64,000 nt of DNA from an uncultured Bacilli bacterium (GTDB lineage: Bacteria > Bacillota_I > Bacilli_A > RF39 > UBA660), in the NCBI GenBank assembly GCA_934098375.1, contig CAKOOC010000002.1, positions 33,586 to 97,585 of the forward strand, written 5' to 3'. The notes below the pieces were generated by a model, which saw nothing but the letters and a program-made list of their open reading frames with translations, was not told the origin of the DNA and did not search any database. Below, piece by piece: positions 28,868 through 38,728 of the stretch (position 1 is the first letter of the stretch; each line of letters begins with the position of its first letter). Position numbers and translations under genes: made by a program.

Positions 28868-29983
28868 TTGAAAAAAAAAATACTATTTATTATTTGGTCA
28901 TATTCTAGTGGTGGCGGTGCTGAAAAAATATTGAATAATCTTATAGATGAATTGTCTAAAGATAATTATGAAATAGATGTATTAGAGTATTGGAAGGCAA
29001 ATACCACCACTATTAACCATAATATAACAACTTTTAATTCCATTGTAGATCCAAAAATTGATAAAAAAATCAGCCGTGTTATAAAAAAATTTTTAGTTTA
29101 TTTTTTTCCAGTAATATTAAGAAAAAAATATATGCCATCAAAATATGATGCAGAAATATCCTTTAATTACATGATTCCAACGTTTTTATTAAATAAAAAT
29201 ACGCCAAAAATATCTTGGATCCATGGTGATATATATGATTTACAAAATAATAAATTTAATAAAAAAATTCAAGAATTTTATTTAAAACGAGTAAACAACA
29301 TAGTTGCAATTTCTAATAATACTTATCAATCAATAATTGATGTTTATCCAAAATTTAAAGAAAAAACAATAATTATTAATAATTCTTATAATTTTGATGA
29401 AATATTAACCAAATCTAAGGAATTTAAAGTTGCCAAAAAAGCAAAAATTAAACGCATTTTATTTCTTGGAAGATTAGATAATAACAAAAATCCATTGTTT
29501 TTGATTGATATTGCAAAAACAGTTTCTATACCTAATTTTGAAATTTATATAATTGGAGATGGTGAACTAAAAACGGAAATAAAAGAGCAAATTGAAATTA
29601 ATAATCTAAATGAAAAAGTGATACTGTTAAATTATCAAAAAAATCCATACCCATACATAGCAAGTTCGGATATATTAATATGTTGTTCAAAAAGCGAAGG
29701 ATTTCCAACAACTATTGCTGAAGGGATGATATTAGGAAAACCATTTGTAAGCATGAATGTAGGCGGAGTAGAGGAACTATCTGAAAATGGAAACTGTGGC
29801 TTAGTAGCCAAAAATAAATATGAATTTATCGATAATTTACAAAAATTGATGACAAATTTTGAATTATATAATAAAATGAGTATGAATTGTTTCGAATACA
29901 TTAAAAGATTTTCTCCTGAAAAGCAATGTGAGAAAGTTAAAAAATTGCTAGAAAATATGAAAGGTAATAATAACAATGACTAA
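28868..29983 (+). CDS. GT4-type glycosyltransferase (TTG start)
   Basis: 371 residues in two Rossmann halves (GT-B). The N-half begins ILFIIWSYSSGGGAEKILNN (glycine-rich acceptor loop). The C-half has ILFLGRLDNNKNPLFLIDIA and the donor-binding segment SKSEGFPTTIAEGMILGKPF with the E-x7-E pattern. No membrane helices. The only suitable start is TTG at 28868, 5 bases after the licD stop, with a weak AAAAGAG upstream; translational coupling to licD is likely. It adds one sugar of the repeat unit; the sugar is unknown. Confidence 0.87.
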   Translation: MKKKILFIIWSYSSGGGAEKILNNLIDELSKDNYEIDVLEYWKANTTTINHNITTFNSIVDPKIDKKISRVIKKFLVYFFPVILRKKYMPSKYDAEISFNYMIPTFLLNKNTPKISWIHGDIYDLQNNKFNKKIQEFYLKRVNNIVAISNNTYQSIIDVYPKFKEKTIIINNSYNFDEILTKSKEFKVAKKAKIKRILFLGRLDNNKNPLFLIDIAKTVSIPNFEIYIIGDGELKTEIKEQIEINNLNEKVILLNYQKNPYPYIASSDILICCSKSEGFPTTIAEGMILGKPFVSMNVGGVEELSENGNCGLVAKNKYEFIDNLQKLMTNFELYNKMSMNCFEYIKRFSPEKQCEKVKKLLENMKGNNNND

Positions 29984-30959
29984 AGAAAGAGTATCAATAG
30001 TAGTACCAGTATATAATGTTAAAGATTATTTAGATAAATGTTTAAATACATTAGTAAATCAAACTATGAAAGACATTGAAATAATTATAGTTAATGATGG
30101 AAGCACAGATGATAGTTATAAAATTATTGATAAATATGCAAAAAAATACTCTAAAATAATTAAAGTTTTAAACCAACAAAATCAAGGCTTAAGCGATGCC
30201 AGAAATAATGGTTTAAAATTAGCAACTGCTGACTATGTCATGTTTGTTGATAGTGATGATTATTTAAATCTCGATGCGGTGGAAAAAGCGTATAAAAAAA
30301 TAACAGGCGAAAAAGCCGATGTCGTAATTTTTGGCAACAATGTTGTTGATGAATCAGGAAATATTATATCTGCAACTTATCCAAGTAAAACAATATATAA
30401 TAATGAGCTTGAAAAGATTATTTTTGGTAATATGTGTGCCTGGAATAAAATTTATAAAAAATCATTAATAGAAAAAAGTGATTTTAAATTTAGAAGCAAA
30501 GTATGGTATGAAGATCTTGACTATAGTTTTAAAGCTTTTGTAGAAGCACAAAAAACATCTTTTTTAGAAGAAAATCTATATAATTATTTAATAAGAGCAA
30601 ATTCTATTATGAATAGTCAAAAAGCCAATCGAAATTTAGAAATTTTAGATGCTATTGATGAAATTATTTCATACGCAAATAAACACAAAATCTATAAAAA
30701 GTATTATAATGTAATTGAATATTTGTGTGTTTATCATGTTTATATTTGTGCCATTACAAGAGTAATAAATATGAAAATAAACCACAATCAAAAAAAAGAA
30801 TTAATGAATAAATTTATTCATTATACTAAAAACAATTTTCCTGAATTCAAGAAAAATTGTTATTTAAATAAGATGCCAGCTAATAAAAAAATTGTTTATA
30901 AATTAATTGACTTAAGGCAATTTTGGTTAATAAAATTAGCATTCGCAATAAAAAGATAG
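29976..30959 (+). CDS. GT2-family glycosyltransferase
   Basis: 327 residues. GT-A fold: VSIVVPVYNVKDYLDKCLNT at the N-terminus, the nucleotide-binding IIIVNDGSTDDS, QNQGLSDARNNGL and the metal motif FVDSDDYL. WYEDLDYSF further on is the usual ED catalytic-base segment. Membrane helices are absent. Overlaps the preceding glycosyltransferase by 8 bases. The sugar donor cannot be told. Confidence 0.92.
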   Translation: MTKERVSIVVPVYNVKDYLDKCLNTLVNQTMKDIEIIIVNDGSTDDSYKIIDKYAKKYSKIIKVLNQQNQGLSDARNNGLKLATADYVMFVDSDDYLNLDAVEKAYKKITGEKADVVIFGNNVVDESGNIISATYPSKTIYNNELEKIIFGNMCAWNKIYKKSLIEKSDFKFRSKVWYEDLDYSFKAFVEAQKTSFLEENLYNYLIRANSIMNSQKANRNLEILDAIDEIISYANKHKIYKKYYNVIEYLCVYHVYICAITRVINMKINHNQKKELMNKFIHYTKNNFPEFKKNCYLNKMPANKKIVYKLIDLRQFWLIKLAFAIKR

Positions 30960-30976
30960 TTAGTAAGGTGGTATTT

Positions 30977-32449
30977 ATGAATAATTTTTTAAAAAAAATA
31001 AAGGATAATTGGCTATTATTTTTTATAATGATTCAACCTATTATAGATGTAATTGCTTATTTTCAAACAAAAACAATAGAAAAATCATATTCTTGGATAA
31101 TTAGAATTATTCTACTTGTGATAATGGCTTTTTTTGTTTTTAAAAACTCTAAAAACAAAAAAAAATTATTAATTGAATTATTTCCTTTTGCAATATTTTT
31201 TGTTCTACATATTATAAATTTATATAGAATTAATAGTTTAAATTTATTATTAGATGTAAAATATTTTGTATTAGTATTTCAGATGCCAATTCTTACAATT
31301 ATGATGATAGACTATGTAAAGAATCGTCCTGATTGCATTTTATTAATAAAAAAAGGAATGTTTTACTCATTTTTAATAATCTTTTTTGTTATAGCATTTT
31401 CGTATATAACAAATACATATGAAGTCACTTATGAATATAGTAATACAGGAATAATTGGATGGTTTACAGGATCGAATACGCCAAGCATGATTTTATGTGC
31501 CTTATGTCCATGGGCAATATGTTATAGTTTTAAAAAAAATGATTTTATCTTTTTAATAACGTATATAATTGCATTTGTTATGTTATATTATAATGCGACT
31601 AAAGCTTGTTATATTACACTGGTTACGTATTCTATTGTAATGTTATTTAATTCTTTTATAGTCAAGAAAAATTTTAATGAAAAAATAACAAAAATTATCA
31701 TTTCTGCACTAATTGTTTTTTTAGCAGGCTTCTTATATAAGTATTCATTTACTGCTATAAATGTTAGCAAATCACAACATAACATAGAACTTAATCAAAA
31801 AGAAATAAGCAAAATTAATAATAAACCGCAGGAAATCACACAACCAACAAAGCCTAATAATAGTAAACCAAATACAACAACAAAAAATGTCGAAAAAACT
31901 GAAGACCAGAAAATAGTAGAAATATTAAAAATTAGTCATATATATGCCGAATTAATGGAATTACATGGGGAAGAGAAAGTAGTAAAATATATGAGAAACA
32001 ATCTTACTCCGGAAAAGTTAGCAAATAATAGACTTTTAAAGGTCATTAACGCTAAAATCGAAACAGAGGATTCAGACTTTTTAACAAGAGTATTAGGTGC
32101 TGGATATAGTAGATTTGCTGCAAATTCATATGATTTAGAAACCGATTTAGATGCCATTTTCTACTATTATGGTTATCTAGGGTTTGGTATTTATATGGTA
32201 TTTATTTTGTATTTTCTTATCATTGCTTTTGTAAAATTTGTAAAAACACCGAATATTATTAGAAATGCTGAATTTGTAACTTTATGCTACTTAATTCCTT
32301 TGTTAGTTGGCGGAGGCCAATATTCAGGTGCCTTCTTAAGAAAACCTAATGCAAATATTTATCTATCTTTATTCTTAGTATTAATGTATGTTTTATGTAA
32401 ACAAACCAGTAACTTAAAAAAAAAACTGCTAACTCTAAAAAGAAGGTAA
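30977..32449 (+). CDS. Wzy-like polymerase / O-antigen ligase-type membrane protein
   Basis: 490 residues with about 11-12 membrane helices and one large hydrophilic loop (about residues 262-380) rich in Lys, Asn and Thr, just before the last helices. This is the topology of Wzy polymerases and WaaL ligases. AAGGTGG precedes ATG 30977; the longest ORF starts 54 bases upstream inside the glycosyltransferase. Near its 3' end lies a run of ten A (32416-32425), after which the next gene's frame opens in -1. Confidence 0.82.
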   Translation: MNNFLKKIKDNWLLFFIMIQPIIDVIAYFQTKTIEKSYSWIIRIILLVIMAFFVFKNSKNKKKLLIELFPFAIFFVLHIINLYRINSLNLLLDVKYFVLVFQMPILTIMMIDYVKNRPDCILLIKKGMFYSFLIIFFVIAFSYITNTYEVTYEYSNTGIIGWFTGSNTPSMILCALCPWAICYSFKKNDFIFLITYIIAFVMLYYNATKACYITLVTYSIVMLFNSFIVKKNFNEKITKIIISALIVFLAGFLYKYSFTAINVSKSQHNIELNQKEISKINNKPQEITQPTKPNNSKPNTTTKNVEKTEDQKIVEILKISHIYAELMELHGEEKVVKYMRNNLTPEKLANNRLLKVINAKIETEDSDFLTRVLGAGYSRFAANSYDLETDLDAIFYYYGYLGFGIYMVFILYFLIIAFVKFVKTPNIIRNAEFVTLCYLIPLLVGGGQYSGAFLRKPNANIYLSLFLVLMYVLCKQTSNLKKKLLTLKRR

Positions 32450-33579
32450 CCTTTTTATGTTTACATCTAGGATATGGTGGAATAGAAACAGCAACTATTA
32501 ATAGTGCCAATGCCCTTTGTCGTAACTATGATGTTGATATAGTGTCTTTCTATAATTTAAAGCAAAATCAAGCGAGTTTACTTGATAAAAAAGTTAAAGT
32601 AAAATATCTTTGTAAACATGAACCTAATAAAGATGTCTTTCTAGATTATATTCATAAACATCAATTTTTAAAAGCATTTAAAGAAGGGATAATTGCTGTT
32701 ATAATTTTATTACAAAAGAAACTCTTAATTATTAATGAAATCGAAAATAATCAATCAGATGCTATTGTATCAACTCGATATGATTTTAGTACTTTATTAA
32801 GTCACTATGGCAAAGAAGAAACAATAAAAATTGCTCAGGAGCATCACCATCATAATAATGATAAAAAATATATAAACATTTTAAAAACAAAATATTACAA
32901 CATTGATTATTTATGTGCGCTAACAAAAAGTTTAAAAAAAGATTATGAAGTCTTCTTAAAAAATAATCATCACACTAAAATTGTATTACTACCTAATATT
33001 TTAATTAATAATGTAACTAGCCAGTCTGATTTAAAACATAAAAATATCATTAGTGTTAGTAGATTAGATAAAGGTAAAAAAATAGATGACTTAATTACAA
33101 TTTTTTCTAAATTGAAAAATCAAGATTCTAAATTATATATTATTGGTAATGGTACTGAAATGAATAATCTTAAAAATTTAACTAAAAATTTAGGTATCAC
33201 AGAAAGAGTAACCTTTACTGGTTATTTAAGTCATCGCGAGCAAGAAAAATATTATTTAGATTCAAGTATCTTTGCGATGACATCAATATCCGAAGGCTTA
33301 CCCATGGTTTTACTAGAAGCCATGTCTTATGGTCTACCTTGTATCGCTTATAAAACTGATTCCGGTGTAGAAGATATCATAAGTAACAATGAAAATGGTT
33401 ACATAATTAAAAGCCGCAATGAAAAAGAATATATTGAAAAATTAGATGCCATATTAAATAACTCTAAAGAAGTAAAAAAATTAGGTGCAAATGCATTAAA
33501 AACAACTAAAAATTTTGAGCCAGATGAAATACTTAAAATCTGGAATAAAATTTTAAATGATTGTGAGATAGGTTTATGA
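32440..33579 (+). CDS. GT4-type glycosyltransferase lacking a start codon (possible frameshift)
   Basis: The conventional ORF begins with GTG at 32542 (345 residues), but the same frame upstream clearly encodes the family's first strand and acceptor loop: KKVTFLCLHLGYGGIETATI. The frame is open back to 32413 with no ATG, GTG or TTG before 32542. AGAAGG (32441-32446) would serve an ATG at 32457 that is out of frame. The C-half is intact: NIISVSRLDKGKKIDDLI, ITERVTFTGYLSHREQ and SISEGLPMVLLEAMSYGLP with E-x7-E. Either the start codon was mutated, or the A10 tract at the end of wzy lets ribosomes or RNA polymerase slip into this frame. Without its N-terminus the enzyme is probably inactive. Confidence 0.75.
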   Translation, partial: KKVTFLCLHLGYGGIETATINSANALCRNYDVDIVSFYNLKQNQASLLDKKVKVKYLCKHEPNKDVFLDYIHKHQFLKAFKEGIIAVIILLQKKLLIINEIENNQSDAIVSTRYDFSTLLSHYGKEETIKIAQEHHHHNNDKKYINILKTKYYNIDYLCALTKSLKKDYEVFLKNNHHTKIVLLPNILINNVTSQSDLKHKNIISVSRLDKGKKIDDLITIFSKLKNQDSKLYIIGNGTEMNNLKNLTKNLGITERVTFTGYLSHREQEKYYLDSSIFAMTSISEGLPMVLLEAMSYGLPCIAYKTDSGVEDIISNNENGYIIKSRNEKEYIEKLDAILNNSKEVKKLGANALKTTKNFEPDEILKIWNKILNDCEIGL

Positions 33580-34616
33580 AAACAAAAAGTAGAAAAGTAT
33601 ACTTAGATTTATTAAAAATAATTTCCAGTTTTGCTGTTATTGCTATGCATTTATGTTGTGTAAAGGAAGGAAGCAAAATAAACTGGGCCATTTTCAAAAT
33701 TTTTAATACTTTAGGTAATTTTGCTGTTCCGATTTTTGTTATGGTTTCTGGCGCTTTACTTCTTAATAAAAATAAAAAAATCACATGTAAAGATATATAT
33801 TTAAAATATATTCCAAGAGTTATAATATCCCTTTGCTTTGTTAATTTCCTTATTTATATAATAAATAGTATTTTAGATTGTAATTTTAGTGTTCATTATT
33901 TATTTATGAGTGTCATCAATGTGTTTATAAATAATGTACCAGTTCCTTATTGGTATATTTATATGTTAATTGGATTGTATATCATTACTCCAATTTTAAA
34001 ATCCTGGATTAATAAAACAGACGAAAAAATTATTGAATATTATTTACTAATATTTATTGCTTATCGAATAATAATCTACACTTTATTAAACATTCCTAAT
34101 CTAGAAATAATGTCAAAATTTGTTTCTGTATATAATTCATTCCAATTGCCATTAATTACTGGATATTGTGGATATTATGTCTTAGGTTATTACCTAGATA
34201 ATAAGGTATTTAAAAAAGTTAATAATAAATGGTTATGGGCTATTTTAGTTATATTCACAATAATAACATGTGCTTTAGAACTTCATTTTAGTTCTCTAAA
34301 TGAATTAAGTAATGGATCATCTATTGCTTCTGACGTCTTTTCTATTAACATATTTATAATATCTACTTTATTATTTCTTTGCTGCAAAAATAGTTTTACA
34401 AAAGATAGCAATAAATTTATATTTAATATTTCCAGTAAAACTTATGGAATATACCTATACCACGTATTAGGATTACAGTTACTTTCTAGATTTAATGTAG
34501 GTAGAGAAAATGCCTTCATGTATGTAATAGGATGCGCAACAAGTATATTTATATTTTCCTATATATGCACATATTTAACTCAAAAAATTCCTATAATTGG
34601 AAAATATTTTAAGTAA
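33576..34616 (+). CDS. acyltransferase 3 family membrane protein (O-acetylation)
   Basis: 346 residues with about 10 membrane helices. The N-terminus YLDLLKIISSFAVIAMHLC contains the family histidine of helix 1, followed by FAVPIFVMVSGALLL and WYIYMLIGLYIITPIL. Such proteins (WecH, OatA-type membrane parts) move acetyl groups onto glycans outside the membrane. It overlaps the glycosyltransferase stop by 4 bases. The target is probably the polymer of this locus. Confidence 0.88.
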   Translation: MKTKSRKVYLDLLKIISSFAVIAMHLCCVKEGSKINWAIFKIFNTLGNFAVPIFVMVSGALLLNKNKKITCKDIYLKYIPRVIISLCFVNFLIYIINSILDCNFSVHYLFMSVINVFINNVPVPYWYIYMLIGLYIITPILKSWINKTDEKIIEYYLLIFIAYRIIIYTLLNIPNLEIMSKFVSVYNSFQLPLITGYCGYYVLGYYLDNKVFKKVNNKWLWAILVIFTIITCALELHFSSLNELSNGSSIASDVFSINIFIISTLLFLCCKNSFTKDSNKFIFNISSKTYGIYLYHVLGLQLLSRFNVGRENAFMYVIGCATSIFIFSYICTYLTQKIPIIGKYFK

Positions 34617-34626
34617 GGAGAAAAAC

Positions 34627-35337
34627 ATGAAAAAAATATTTGAAAGATTATATACAAAATCGTTTACAAGTTTTTGTGAACTATTAAAAAACAAGATTGA
34701 TAATAATGAAAAAACTTTTATTATTACCGCTAATCCTGAAACATTTATGTTAAGTGAGCAAGATTCTGAAATGCAAAAAATGCTAAATGATAAAAAAGTA
34801 ACAATTGTACCAGATGGTATTGGAGTAGTTAAAGCTGCCAAAATGATTAACATAAATGTAAAAGAAAGAATTGCCGGTATTGATATTGCTAAATTTCTTC
34901 TTGAATATGCTAATGAAAAAAAATTAAAAGTTTATTTATTTGGAAGTAAAGAAGAAGTTATTGTAGGAATGAAAAATGTTATCAAAAAAGATTACAGTAG
35001 CATTAAATTAGTTGGTGCTACAAATGGCTATGTAACTGACAAAGATAACGAATTTAAAAATATTAAAAAAGCAAACCCCGACATTGTTATGGTGGCTCTT
35101 GGTATACCAGCCCAAGAAAAATTAATATACAAACATTTAGATGAATTTAAAAAAGGTGTTTTTATTGGTGTAGGTGGCTCTTTTGACGTATTAAGTGGAA
35201 CTAAAAAAAGAGCACCCAAAATATTTATTAAATTAAATTTAGAATGGTTATATCGAATCATGTGTGAGCCTAAAAGATTAAAGAGATTTTGGAATAGTAA
35301 TGTTAAATTTTTATTTAAAGTAAAAAAGTATAAGTAG
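34627..35337 (+). CDS. tagA: WecG/TagA/CpsF family N-acetylmannosaminyltransferase
   Basis: 236 residues. Family blocks: ITANPETFMLSEQD, VPDGIGVVKAAKM, ERIAGIDI (R-x-x-G-x-D), NPDIVMVALGIPAQEKL and GVFIGVGGSFDVLSG, with the C-terminal basic segment LEWLYRIMCEPKRLKRFW. TagA adds ManNAc to GlcNAc-PP-undecaprenol to form the linkage unit of wall teichoic acid. The neighbouring MnaA and TagO supply donor and acceptor, which supports that role. ATG 34627 is preceded by AAGGAG; a longer frame starts 30 bases upstream within the acyltransferase. Confidence 0.88.
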   Translation: MKKIFERLYTKSFTSFCELLKNKIDNNEKTFIITANPETFMLSEQDSEMQKMLNDKKVTIVPDGIGVVKAAKMININVKERIAGIDIAKFLLEYANEKKLKVYLFGSKEEVIVGMKNVIKKDYSSIKLVGATNGYVTDKDNEFKNIKKANPDIVMVALGIPAQEKLIYKHLDEFKKGVFIGVGGSFDVLSGTKKRAPKIFIKLNLEWLYRIMCEPKRLKRFWNSNVKFLFKVKKYK

Positions 35338-35344
35338 GTGAAAA

Positions 35345-36451
35345 ATGATTAAAGTATTAAGTATATTTGGAACAAGACCAGAGGCAATAAAAATGGCTCC
35401 TCTTGTTAAAGAATTAGAAAAAAGAAAAGAAATCGAAAGTCTTGTATGTGTTACTGCTCAGCATAGAGAAATGTTAGATCAAGTTTTAGAAACATTTGAA
35501 ATAAAACCTGATTATGATTTAAATATTATGAAACCAGGGCAAACTTTAGGTGACATTACAACAAGAGCACTAACTGGCCTTGAAGAAGTTATTAAAGAGT
35601 GTAAACCTGATATAGTGTTAGTTCATGGTGATACAACAACAACCTTCGCAGGAGCCTTAGCCGCTTTTTATAATCAAGTTGCGATTGGCCATGTTGAAGC
35701 CGGACTTAGAACTAATGATAAATATAGTCCTTATCCTGAAGAAATGAATAGACAGATGGTCGATTGTATGACCGATATGTATTTTGCTCCCACTGAATTA
35801 AGCAAACAAAACTTAATTTCTGAAAATATAGATGCCAGTAAAATTTATGTTACCGGAAATACAGCCATTGATGCTATGTCTACAACTATTAAAGATGATT
35901 ATAATAATGAATATTTAAATTGGGTAAAAGAAAATGAAAAACTAATCTTAGTAACTGCTCATAGAAGAGAAAACTTAGGTGATCCCATGAGAAATATATT
36001 TAAAGCAATAAAAAGAATTGTTAATGATTTTAATGATGTAAAAGTAATTTATCCAATTCATATGAATCCTAAAGTACGAAGTGTAGCAAATGAAGTATTT
36101 GCAGATTGTGATAAAGTAAAATTAATTGAACCACTAGAAGTTATTGATTTTCATAATTTTATTAACAAATGTTATATGATTATGTCTGATAGTGGTGGCG
36201 TACAAGAGGAGGCTCCATCTCTTGGAAAACCTGTTTTAGTCTTAAGAGATACTACTGAGCGTCCTGAAGGAATAAAAGCGGGAACTCTTAAATTAGTTGG
36301 TACAAATGAAAATACAATATATAATGAAGCAAAAACTTTATTAACCGATAAATCTGAATACGAGAAAATGAGCCATGCATCTAATCCATATGGCGACGGA
36401 CTTGCTAGTAAAAGAATTGTTGATGCTATTATTGCACAATTTCAAAATTAA
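35345..36451 (+). CDS. mnaA: UDP-N-acetylglucosamine 2-epimerase (non-hydrolysing)
   Basis: 368 residues; interconverts UDP-GlcNAc and UDP-ManNAc. It begins VLSIFGTRPEAIKMAPLV and has TAQHREMLDQVL, VHGDTTTTFAGALAAF, GHVEAGLRT, AHRRENLG and MSDSGGVQEEAPSLGKPVLVLR, with TERPEG. These cover the UDP site and catalytic acids. Length is normal. It provides the ManNAc donor for TagA, 7 bases upstream in the same operon. A terminator follows. Confidence 0.96.
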   Translation: MIKVLSIFGTRPEAIKMAPLVKELEKRKEIESLVCVTAQHREMLDQVLETFEIKPDYDLNIMKPGQTLGDITTRALTGLEEVIKECKPDIVLVHGDTTTTFAGALAAFYNQVAIGHVEAGLRTNDKYSPYPEEMNRQMVDCMTDMYFAPTELSKQNLISENIDASKIYVTGNTAIDAMSTTIKDDYNNEYLNWVKENEKLILVTAHRRENLGDPMRNIFKAIKRIVNDFNDVKVIYPIHMNPKVRSVANEVFADCDKVKLIEPLEVIDFHNFINKCYMIMSDSGGVQEEAPSLGKPVLVLRDTTERPEGIKAGTLKLVGTNENTIYNEAKTLLTDKSEYEKMSHASNPYGDGLASKRIVDAIIAQFQN

Positions 36452-36480
36452 ATTAGTGAATATACTTTACTAATTTTTTT
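36450..36480 (+). terminator. terminator of the glycan operon
   Basis: AAATTAGT/ACTAATTT stem with 11-base loop and a seven-T run, directly after the mnaA stop. Confidence 0.7.
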
Positions 36481-36600
36481 ATGTAAAAACGTCTATAACT
36501 TAAAAAAATAATATTATTTTTACGCTATTACGGTCAAAAATCGTAAATTATCTTTTTTTTATGGAAAAATTTAGTTATAATAACAATTAGAAGGTGTTAT

Positions 36601-37650
36601 ATGAAATACAGTGTCAATGGGAACAGTATTACTCTAGTTTTAATTACAACATTTATTTCCAGTTTAATTTTAGTTCCTCTCGTAAAAAAAATTGCGCACC
36701 ATATTGGTGCAATTGATATGCCAAATGAACGAAAAGTTCACAAAAAGCCTATGCCAAGACTTGGCGGACTTGCTATATTTTTATCATTTTTAATTGGATA
36801 CATTTTCTTTGGAGAAGTTACAACTCAAATGATATCTATATTAATAGGTGGAACCTTACTTATTATTTTAGGAATTTGTGACGATATAAAACCAATTAAA
36901 GCCAGTTATAAATTCGTTGGACAAGTTGTAGCCGCATCGGTAGTAGTATTTTATGGTAATATCTATTTACCATCCTTATCAGCATTTGGCTTAAATATAG
37001 AATTCTATAATTGGGGATACCCTTTAGCAATATTATTTATTGTTTCCATTATAAATGCTATTAATTTAATTGATGGTTTAGATGGTTTGGCCGGTGGAAC
37101 ATGTTCGATTTTTTTCCTAACCATTTTTATAATTGCATTTTGCTTAGATCGTTATAGAACCTTAGATGTAACCCTTTGCTTAATAATGCTAGGATCTACT
37201 TTAGGCTTTCTTGTTTATAATTTTAATCCCGCTTCCATATTTATGGGGGATACAGGAAGTATGTTTTTAGGATTTATGATTTCTGTAATAGCGCTTTTAG
37301 GTTATAAAGCAGCTACTGTTACTTCTCTTATCATTCCTATTATAATCTTATTTTTACCAATATTAGATACAATTTTAGCAATGATTAGAAGAATTATCAA
37401 AGGAGAAAGTATAGGCACTGCTGACAAAGAACACATTCATCACCAACTTTTAAAACTAAATAAATCAACTAAAAAAACTGTATTAATCATGTATGGAATA
37501 AATATGATTTGTGCTACTATTTCTATATTTTACGCTTTAGGTGATAATAGATTGTCAATTATTTTATATATTATCCTATTAATAATAATTATAATATTAT
37601 TGTTTAAAACTGACATTTTATTTAAGCATAATAAACAAAATAAAAATTAA
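36601..37650 (+). CDS. tagO: undecaprenyl-phosphate GlcNAc-1-phosphate transferase (TagO/WecA)
   Basis: 349 residues, about 10-11 membrane helices. Motifs of the MraY/WecA superfamily: DMPNERKVHKKPMPRLGG, NAINLIDGLDGLAGG (metal aspartates), FNPASIFMGDTGSMFLG, and the histidine cluster HIHHQLL. It attaches GlcNAc-1-P to undecaprenyl phosphate and so starts teichoic acid or polysaccharide synthesis. Separated from the main operon by a terminator, with its own start (AAGGTGTT before ATG) and a TATAAT at 36576-36581 without a good -35. Confidence 0.94.
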   Translation: MKYSVNGNSITLVLITTFISSLILVPLVKKIAHHIGAIDMPNERKVHKKPMPRLGGLAIFLSFLIGYIFFGEVTTQMISILIGGTLLIILGICDDIKPIKASYKFVGQVVAASVVVFYGNIYLPSLSAFGLNIEFYNWGYPLAILFIVSIINAINLIDGLDGLAGGTCSIFFLTIFIIAFCLDRYRTLDVTLCLIMLGSTLGFLVYNFNPASIFMGDTGSMFLGFMISVIALLGYKAATVTSLIIPIIILFLPILDTILAMIRRIIKGESIGTADKEHIHHQLLKLNKSTKKTVLIMYGINMICATISIFYALGDNRLSIILYIILLIIIIILLFKTDILFKHNKQNKN

Positions 37651-37666
37651 CAAAATTTAAAAAATC

Positions 37667-37695
37667 AAAAAGTGTTTAATAAAACGCTTTTTTTT
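37667..37695 (+). terminator. Rho-independent terminator of tagO
   Basis: AAAAAGTGTTT pairs with AAACGCTTTTT (one G-T), short loop, T-run. Confidence 0.75.
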
Positions 37696-37719
37696 GATAC
37701 AATTATAACGTGATGTAAA

Positions 37720-38724
37720 ATGCAAATGATATTGTACGATTTTGATGGCACTATCTATGATGGTGATAGTTCGGTAGATTTTTTTAAATATTGCCTAAAA
37801 CATAATAAGAAAATTTATAAACGCTTTCCTAAAATGATATTAGCCTTTTTTAGATATAAAACGAAATATATAAATATAACTGAATGTAAAGAAGAACTAT
37901 TTTCTTTTCTAAATGATGTGGAAAACATCGATAAAATGGTGGAAAACTTTTGGAAAGAAAATGAAGAGAAAGTCAAAAAGTTTTATTTAGAAAAAGAACA
38001 TTCTAATGACATAATAATTTCTGCTTCACCTGAATTTCTTTTAAAACCAATATGTAATAAATTAAAAGTTAAAGATTTAATCGCTTCTAATGTTGATAAA
38101 CATAATGGTAAGTTTTACGAGACAAATAATTCCAAAGAAGTCAAAGTGAAAAACTTCTATCAAAAATATCCTAAGGCTATTATCAAAGAAATGTATAGTG
38201 ATTCAAATAATGATAAGCCTTTGTTAGACCTTGCTGAAAAAAGTTATTTTGTCAAAAAGAATAAATTATATGATTACAAAAATTATAAGCCTAACATATT
38301 TAAAAGATTTTGGGACTTCGGCTGGGGAATATATCACAAAAATGAAGAACTTTGGAATTATCTAATAGTCGGGGCTTTAACAACAGTTGTTTCTGTTTTG
38401 TCTTATGCTTTATTTTCTAAAAGTTTAAATATCAATTATATAGCATCTAATGTTTTATCTTGGATCGTAGCTGTAATATTTGCTTATTTTACCAATAGAT
38501 ATTTCGTTTTTCATAGTAAAAGCGCTCAAAAATTAAAAGAATTTATAAGCTTTACGGCATCCAGAGTAGCAACTTTAATTTTAGACACTTTATTAATGAT
38601 ATTGTTTGTAGAAAAAATCAAATTAGATGATATGATAGCCAAATTAATAGTACAAGTAGTAGTAGTAATTGGCAATTATATTTTAAGTAAATTATTAGTA
38701 TTTAAAACTAATAAAAAGGAGTAA
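37720..38724 (+). CDS. HAD phosphatase fused to GtrA-like membrane domain
   Basis: 334 residues. Residues 1-190 are a HAD-IB (phosphoserine phosphatase-like) phosphatase: MILYDFDGTIYDGD with the two catalytic aspartates, IISASPEFLL (motif II), and MYSDSNNDKPLLDLA (acidic motif III). Residues about 205-334 are a GtrA domain with four membrane helices (LIVGALTTVVSVLSYALF ... FAYFTNRYFVF). GtrA-type proteins help flip or present lipid-linked sugars. The fusion suggests dephosphorylation of a lipid- or polyprenyl-linked intermediate, or of a polar headgroup, at the membrane. It is followed 4 bases later by a CDP-alcohol phosphatidyltransferase. Confidence 0.85.
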   Translation: MQMILYDFDGTIYDGDSSVDFFKYCLKHNKKIYKRFPKMILAFFRYKTKYINITECKEELFSFLNDVENIDKMVENFWKENEEKVKKFYLEKEHSNDIIISASPEFLLKPICNKLKVKDLIASNVDKHNGKFYETNNSKEVKVKNFYQKYPKAIIKEMYSDSNNDKPLLDLAEKSYFVKKNKLYDYKNYKPNIFKRFWDFGWGIYHKNEELWNYLIVGALTTVVSVLSYALFSKSLNINYIASNVLSWIVAVIFAYFTNRYFVFHSKSAQKLKEFISFTASRVATLILDTLLMILFVEKIKLDDMIAKLIVQVVVVIGNYILSKLLVFKTNKKE

Positions 38725-38728
38725 AAAA

